9,620 nucleotides of DNA from an uncultured Clostridia bacterium (lineage in GTDB: Bacteria; Bacillota; Clostridia; TANB77; CAG-508): the NCBI GenBank assembly GCA_934167435.1, contig CAKPKZ010000053.1:1-9620 (forward strand), read 5' to 3'. This document shows, piece by piece, positions 5,404 through 9,620 of the stretch. A program made the position numbers and the translations under genes. Position 1 is the stretch's first letter. Every line of letters begins with the position of its first letter. The notes under the pieces are model-generated. The model was not told where the DNA came from, searched no databases, and worked only from the letters and a program-made list of their open reading frames with translations.

Positions 5404-5490
5404 TTCATTTCTTTAGTTAATATACAATAAAATTACAAAAAAAGCAATATTTAAACTTTAATTTTTTATTTTTTTAGTTTCATAATTTTA

Positions 5491-6716
5491 TTAATATTTC
5501 AATCCTTTTTTCAATAAACTTAGTGTTTCCATCATATATTCATATGAATATATATTTAATTCAATTACGCTATTAGTATATTCTCTGTATGAATCTAATT
5601 TATTATTAAAAATTGCATTATATATTTCTAGTAGCTGCTTATTATAACTTTCCTCCGAGATTTTACCATCTTGATTTTTGTCCAAATAATGTTTTAATCC
5701 ATGTCTTACAGTTTCAATTTGTTTGATAACTTCTATAAAATTCTCATATCCATTACCACTTATAATGTCTATGTATGATTTTAAATCTATAATTTTTATT
5801 CCTAATAATAAAGGTAATAAATGTATTCTCATCATATCACGTCCTTTATCATCATTAAAGCCATATCCATAATGTGTATTTGAAAAATCCTCAATTATAC
5901 TTATTGATTGATAATATCTTATACAGTCTCTCATAGTAAAATGATAATGATTTATTATTTCAAATACATTTTTATTAAAATAATATGTATTTTTATTAAG
6001 TCCTAGGAATTGCATAAAATCCGTAACATTCACTTGTGGTAAGTCTATTGAAACATCAAAAAACTTATTTAAGTACCTATGAGAATCGAAACTTTGACCA
6101 TAATAATTAGAAATAGTATTAGTTAATTCTTTTACATTTACCGAAAATACAAATATTATATTTTCATGATCAAAGAAATGTTTAATTCTTTCTAATAATT
6201 TTATGGCATATATAGGATTGCATCTATCTAACTCATCAACAAAAACAACTAATTTATCGCCTCTTTCTATCAGCAATTTATCTAATAATATATTCAAAGT
6301 TTCTTTTAAATTTTCCATTGTTGTAATTTCTGGTATAGTATCTTTTCCTTTCAAAGTTGTTACTAATTCTTTAACACTACCATTTGACCATTTATTAACT
6401 ATATCTAACAAACTTGCAATCTTATCAATTACATCAGATGATTCTTTTTGATAGTCTTTCAAAATATCATGTTCTTTTATTATATTAAATATAATTGAAT
6501 TAATTGGGTCAATATGAGAATCGTTATTCCAGGCATTATAATAAATTGGAACAAAATTTTTTTCTAGATTTAGTTCCTTAAAACAATCTCTGTTAATAAT
6601 TTGTTATAACTATGCATTATGTTCTTCAACTTCCTTTTTTATATATTCATTATAATAAGTTAAAAGTATATATTTATTACATTTTCTGTAGTAGGTTTCA
6701 TTTCTATTTTATTCAA
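5491..6716 (-). pseudogene. KAP-family P-loop NTPase, Walker A segment deleted
   Basis: A 370-codon open frame (6603-5491) carries FVPIYYNAWNNDSHIDP just after where Walker A should be, a strong Walker B at 6226-6252 (LVVFVDELDRC), the VFSVNVKEL strand and YGQSFDSHRYLNKFFD, all characteristic of KAP NTPases. Upstream, a TTG start at 6714-6716 with GAGG at 6725-6728 opens the family's usual N terminus (MNKIEMKPTTENVINIY), which ends at a stop near 6663. The C-terminal frame then resumes at about 6660 with TYYNEYIKKEVEEHN and meets two more stops (TAG, TAA) before 6603. No frame in the gap encodes GxxGxGK, so the nucleotide-binding loop has been removed by a deletion plus frameshift. No convincing start exists for the long frame; a TTG at 6460-6462 has no ribosome site. 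An EF-hand-like DKNQDGKISEES sits at 5647-5682. KAP ATPases are often linked to membrane or defence functions; this copy should be inactive. Confidence 0.8.
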
Positions 6717-6751
6717 TTTACATACCTCATTTCTATATCTATTATATTGAA

Positions 6752-7360
6752 TCATTCTCCTAATTTCATCTCATATATAAACGCTTTTTCTGTATATCCA
6801 TTTCCAAGTTGTGCAATTTCTTTATTTTCTACTATTGTTTCATATACTTTTTTACAACCTAAATTTTCATAAAACTTATAATTGCAAGATTCATCTGTTA
6901 CAATTTGCAAATTCTTCATATTATCTTTTTTAGCAAGTTCAAATATATCTAATAATAATTTTTTGCCAATTTTCTTTCCTCTATATTTTTTATCTACTAT
7001 CAATATTGAAACTTCTCCATCAAAATAATTTTTAAGTTCTTTAGGAATATAATTATAGTTATTTTCATACTCTTTAAAAGCTTTTAAATTTTTAATTTCT
7101 TTGCTTTTGTATAATCTATTTTTTATAAATCTATAAAACTTCTTTTTTACTATATGTCTTTTAGAAATTTCTTTTGAATAGCCACAAAAACCTATAAGTT
7201 TATTTCCATCTTTATATTTGATGAGCTTTTCACTTTCTTGTAATACATCAAATAAATATATCCAGGCACAAATATCCGTATCTGCTTGTGCTTCTTTTTT
7301 TCCTAAATTCCATTCATTACTTAAAAGCTTTACTGCTTGTTTCATTTCATTGTAATTCAT
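6752..7360 (-). CDS. GNAT-family N-acetyltransferase
   Basis: The 202-residue protein should transfer an acyl group from acyl-CoA to an amine. The GNAT core is in the C-terminal half: strand 4 (EVSILIVDKKY, 116-126), the pyrophosphate-binding loop R127-G-K-K-I-G132, then helix 3 and the NLQIVTD strand, and the FYENLGCKKVYE end typical of motif B (about 163-175). The N-terminal part (GNKLIGFCGYS, 52-62) supplies strands 2-3. An unusually basic insertion (about 66-105, rich in Lys and Arg) separates them, longer than in small GNATs. The start is set by AGGA at 7367-7370, six bases upstream and overlapping the stop of the histidine phosphatase. The KAP relic follows after 35 bases. The substrate (small molecule, peptide or antibiotic) cannot be judged. 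Confidence 0.85.
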   Translation of the reverse strand: MNYNEMKQAVKLLSNEWNLGKKEAQADTDICAWIYLFDVLQESEKLIKYKDGNKLIGFCGYSKEISKRHIVKKKFYRFIKNRLYKSKEIKNLKAFKEYENNYNYIPKELKNYFDGEVSILIVDKKYRGKKIGKKLLLDIFELAKKDNMKNLQIVTDESCNYKFYENLGCKKVYETIVENKEIAQLGNGYTEKAFIYEMKLGE

Positions 7361-7368
7361 ATTTTTTC

Positions 7369-7893
7369 CTACATTTCGTACATTTTTATTTCACAATTTT
7401 TTAGTCCTCTATTTAAAAATTTACCATCTTGAATTCCTTCAAAATATCCACTAAAAGCTTTAGATACTCCTGAATGTGCAACTATTAAAACACTCTCATA
7501 ATCTTTAGTTTTTAATTCATTTAAAAAGTTATATACTCTTTTGAAAAATCCTTGTATATTCTCACTTGTCCCGTATTGTATTTCAGTATTATAATTCCAA
7601 TACTCTTCTCTATTTGTAACTTCTAAAGATTGTCCACTTAAACTTCCTGGATTTCTTTCTTCTAGTTTATTATCTATTATAATTTCTTTTTCTTTTACAT
7701 TTATAATTTTTGCTGTATGTTTTGCTCTTATAAGTGGCGAACATATAACAATATCATACTCAATTTCTTTTATTTTTTCTTTTAATTCCTCTGCTTGTTT
7801 TATTCCCAATTTCGTTAAATCTTCATTTTGATTATTATATTGTTTTAAAGCATTATGAGGAACTTGCCCATGTCTTACTATATATATTTTCAT
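7369..7893 (-). CDS. Histidine phosphatase (phosphoglycerate-mutase-like)
   Basis: This 174-residue cytoplasmic phosphatase works through a phosphohistidine. The catalytic pocket is complete: R7-H8-G9 at the N terminus (nucleophile H8), R56 in SPLIRAKHTA, an acidic residue in LEERNPG (E78/E79), and the second His H139 in VAHSG. The short form lacks the insertions of glycolytic dPGM and fits the broad phosphatase group (CobC/PhoE-like), so the substrate is open. I chose ATG 7891-7893 rather than a TTG 15 bases further up, because that TTG lies in the GAGGAG ribosome binding site (7901-7906) and the catalytic RHG normally follows the start by 6-10 residues. The ribosome site overlaps the last codons of the MFS gene, whose stop is four bases from the ATG, so the two are coupled. 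Confidence 0.9.
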   Translation of the reverse strand: MKIYIVRHGQVPHNALKQYNNQNEDLTKLGIKQAEELKEKIKEIEYDIVICSPLIRAKHTAKIINVKEKEIIIDNKLEERNPGSLSGQSLEVTNREEYWNYNTEIQYGTSENIQGFFKRVYNFLNELKTKDYESVLIVAHSGVSKAFSGYFEGIQDGKFLNRGLKNCEIKMYEM

Positions 7894-7894
7894 T

Positions 7895-7914
7895 TTTTTA
7901 CTCCTCAAATTTTT
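7895..7914. repeat. 20-bp junction repeat, copy 1
   Basis: TTTTTACTCCTCAAATTTTT is identical to 9109-9128. On the - strand each copy encodes Lys-Phe-Glu-Glu-stop of one gene and the GAGGAG ribosome binding site of the next. It marks the MFS/histidine-phosphatase junction. Confidence 0.6.
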
Positions 7915-9103
7915 CTATATCTTTTAATATAAATCCCATAATTAAAATAGATATAGTTAAAATAATCAACGCGATATTAAGCATTTTTACATTTCCACTT
8001 ATTCCTGCTAGTAATAAAAATGAATAACTTACCATTCTTCCTACATTCAAAATCCCTTCTCTTATAGAAAAAAATTCTGATTGATCTTCTTTATTTATTA
8101 TTTTACTATCAGATATATTAAATAAACGAATTGATCTATTAAGACTTAATATTCCACTTACAAATATTTCATAACATAAACAATAAATTATAATAGTTAT
8201 ATTATTTGTATTAAATAACACTGTTAAAACTGATATTACAGGTATAATGCTTGAAAACATTAATATTTTTTTGTCTGATTTATTTTTAAATATTTTCCCA
8301 TATAATTTTATAGCACACATTGAAAGTATTGTTGATATAGATGTAATAATACCTAAATTCATATTTGTTTTAAATGCGTTAAAAATAAGTATTGTAATTA
8401 ATGTTCCCAATGCTCCATCACTTATAGTAAATCCTACTAAAAATTCTACTAATAACATTTTCTTAACTTGTTTATTTTTCTTAATTCTATTCCATGTTTC
8501 TACCATATTATATTTGTTTAATTGACTTACATGTTTATCTGGAGTAAGCATAAATGATAAAATAATTTGTACTAGAGAAATTGCTAAAATAATAATTGAT
8601 GTCAATTCAAAATTTGTAATGGTGATTGTTGTTCCTAATATTATAGGAAATAACACTCCTATTGAAGATACAATTAAATTCTTTTTCACTGTATAATTTG
8701 TTCTTTCAGAATTTTCTATTTTATCGATTACAAATAAATTATATGGAAACCAATATGCACTTTGTGATATACCATATAAAATAGAAATTAGCCATAAATT
8801 ATCTACAATCTTTTCTCTAAGTAATACGATTGTCATTATATAAATAAAATTAAATACTACACCTAATCTAAACATTCCTATTCTAAATTTATTCTTTACA
8901 ATGCTTGCTACAATAAAGCTACCTATTCCTAATAATAAATATGAAAAAATATAATATATAGATAAATCTACCATACTTTCATTAGAAGTTTTTATAAAAT
9001 ATGCAGTTAAAAATGGGCCTAAAAATATTGTCATTATTTTTTTCAATGCATCTATTACTATTATTATATTTGCTTCTGATTTTCTTTTTATTTTTTCTTC
9101 CAT
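7898..9103 (-). CDS. MFS transporter, 12 membrane segments
   Basis: The 401-residue inner-membrane protein shows about twelve hydrophobic segments (near residues 11-33, 47-69, 78-95, 103-125, 143-162, 167-186, 216-241, 249-268, 279-296, 302-319, 352-368 and 374-393) with a basic loop between halves around 187-215 (TPDKH...RIKKNKQVKKM), the usual six-plus-six plan of the major facilitator superfamily. It has no cleavable signal. The family includes drug and metabolite exporters; no specific substrate motif is recognisable. The start has GAGGAG at 9115-9120, 11 bases upstream, inside the end of the HAD gene. Its own end overlaps the ribosome site of the histidine phosphatase. It shares a 20-base identical junction with the HAD gene (see the repeat entry). 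Exporter of a product made by the neighbouring enzymes is a guess only. Confidence 0.85.
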   Translation of the reverse strand: MEEKIKRKSEANIIIVIDALKKIMTIFLGPFLTAYFIKTSNESMVDLSIYYIFSYLLLGIGSFIVASIVKNKFRIGMFRLGVVFNFIYIMTIVLLREKIVDNLWLISILYGISQSAYWFPYNLFVIDKIENSERTNYTVKKNLIVSSIGVLFPIILGTTITITNFELTSIIILAISLVQIILSFMLTPDKHVSQLNKYNMVETWNRIKKNKQVKKMLLVEFLVGFTISDGALGTLITILIFNAFKTNMNLGIITSISTILSMCAIKLYGKIFKNKSDKKILMFSSIIPVISVLTVLFNTNNITIIIYCLCYEIFVSGILSLNRSIRLFNISDSKIINKEDQSEFFSIREGILNVGRMVSYSFLLLAGISGNVKMLNIALIILTISILIMGFILKDIEKFEE

Positions 9104-9108
9104 TGTTA

Positions 9109-9128
9109 TTTTTACTCCTCAAATTTTT
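9109..9128. repeat. 20-bp junction repeat, copy 2
   Basis: Identical to 7895-7914; it marks the HAD/MFS junction. The two copies bracket the MFS gene exactly. Confidence 0.6.
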
Positions 9129-9620
9129 TTATTAAATCACTTACACTCTCAATTTCATCTATAGCAACTTCTTTTAACTCCTTAACAGCTTCTTTTATGG
9201 CATAACCATTATAATCTTTTACCATTTCAATGTCACTATAACCATCACCTATAGTATAAATTTCTTCTTGTCTAATTTTAATTTTTTCTGATAATAATTT
9301 TATTGCTTTTGATTTATTAATTTTTTTAGAAATTATTTCTAGAGAATTACCACTAACCCAATATACATTTAAAAAACTATTATATTTTTCTTTTAATTTT
9401 TTCTGGATTTCATTTGAATATTCCAAATCACTATATTTAACATGAATTTTAGTTAAATCTCTATGTTCAAGATCTACTCTACTTTCTAACATACTACAAC
9501 AAAAATTTCTTTCCGAATCTTCAATACGTAAATCTGATTTTAAATTATCTAGAATCTCGTTTGTGATTTCTTCATTAAAAATAATATTATCATCTTTATT
9601 TAAAATTGTTGCACCATGAT
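9112..9620 (-). CDS. HAD-IIB (Cof-type) phosphatase, 5' end outside the window
   Basis: The frame stays open through the right edge, so at least 168 residues are visible and the N terminus with motif I (DxDGT) lies beyond. The visible part starts with HGATILNKDDNIIF, the region right after motif II in Cof/SPP-like enzymes, continues through the alpha/beta cap, then has the motif III lysine region (SKKINKSKAIKLLSEK) and motif IV GDGYSDIEM, whose two Asp residues bind Mg. Typical members have 230-270 residues and dephosphorylate sugar phosphates, flavin or pyridoxal precursors. The ATG at 9490-9492 is internal and not a plausible start, since upstream codons continue the family fold. It appears to be the most upstream visible gene of block A, whose promoter must be outside. 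The stop at 9112-9114 is followed eight bases later by the MFS start. Confidence 0.85.
   Translation of the reverse strand, partial: HGATILNKDDNIIFNEEITNEILDNLKSDLRIEDSERNFCCSMLESRVDLEHRDLTKIHVKYSDLEYSNEIQKKLKEKYNSFLNVYWVSGNSLEIISKKINKSKAIKLLSEKIKIRQEEIYTIGDGYSDIEMVKDYNGYAIKEAVKELKEVAIDEIESVSDLIKKFEE

Noticed and set aside
6460..6462. TTG as the start of the KAP protein
   Set aside because: The same frame is open for 47 more codons upstream with conserved family sequence, and no ribosome binding site precedes the TTG.
7906..7908. TTG start of the histidine phosphatase
   Set aside because: It overlaps the GAGGAG ribosome site; the ATG at 7891-7893 has correct spacing and puts RHG at residues 7-9.
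9490..9492. ATG as the true start of the HAD-IIB gene, giving a 126-residue protein
   Set aside because: In-frame codons up to the window edge encode the preceding part of the HAD fold (HGATIL...), so the gene is only cut by the window.
1724..9620. Integron-like cassette array
   Set aside because: The many small, unrelated genes suggested it, but gaps are only a few bases and overlap with ribosome sites; no attC-like long imperfect palindromes and no integrase are present.
1..9620. CRISPR array, tRNA or rRNA genes, complete insertion sequence, toxin-antitoxin pair
   Set aside because: Looked for on both strands; no repeat-spacer pattern, cloverleaf, transposase or recognisable toxin-antitoxin gene pair was found.

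Overview
The window looks like chromosomal DNA of a very AT-rich, low-GC Gram-positive bacterium, most likely a member of the Clostridia. The grounds are strong AGGAGG-type ribosome binding sites, extended -10 promoters (TGnTATAAT), codon use dominated by AAA/ATA/TTA, and small-enzyme families common in Firmicutes. No ribosomal or tRNA gene is present, so the assignment stays general.

Layout. On the left a single + strand gene (167-1528) encodes a family-4-type glycosyltransferase with its own extended -10 promoter and a terminator hairpin. It is clearly richer in G+C than the rest. From about 1630 to the right edge every recognisable gene is on the - strand, read from right to left. Transcript block A enters from beyond the right edge: a HAD-IIB phosphatase (partial), an MFS transporter, a histidine phosphatase, a GNAT acetyltransferase and a KAP-type P-loop NTPase that has lost its Walker A segment. 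Block B (about 5370-4770) starts at a possible operator-bearing promoter and holds only remnants: a SEC-C zinc-motif scrap, an unrecognised 60-residue ORF and a frameshifted small ORF, closed by a hairpin. Block C starts at a good promoter at 4721-4749: a 3'-truncated CutA-like gene, a 5'-nucleotidase-like HAD protein, an alpha/beta hydrolase, a Nudix hydrolase, a DUF1016/YhcG-type nuclease relic, unrecognised short ORFs and a MazG-like pyrophosphohydrolase, closed by a 14-bp hairpin terminator at 1631-1670.

Theme. Intact genes encode small soluble enzymes that act on phosphate esters, nucleotides or activated small molecules (Nudix, MazG-like, HAD, histidine phosphatase, hydrolase, acetyltransferase) plus one exporter-like protein. 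They are packed with gaps of a few bases, often with the ribosome binding site overlapping the preceding stop codon. Between them lie genes broken by segmental deletion: KAP ATPase, DUF1016, CutA, SEC-C and small ORFs. The broken genes include two families often seen in defence or mobile regions (KAP, DUF1016). This reads as a decaying accessory island beside a stable gene. I see no complete new multi-gene system; the points most worth a second look are the KAP relic, the decapitated DUF1016 gene with its GTCGAC hairpin, and the promoter/operator region at 5361-5403.
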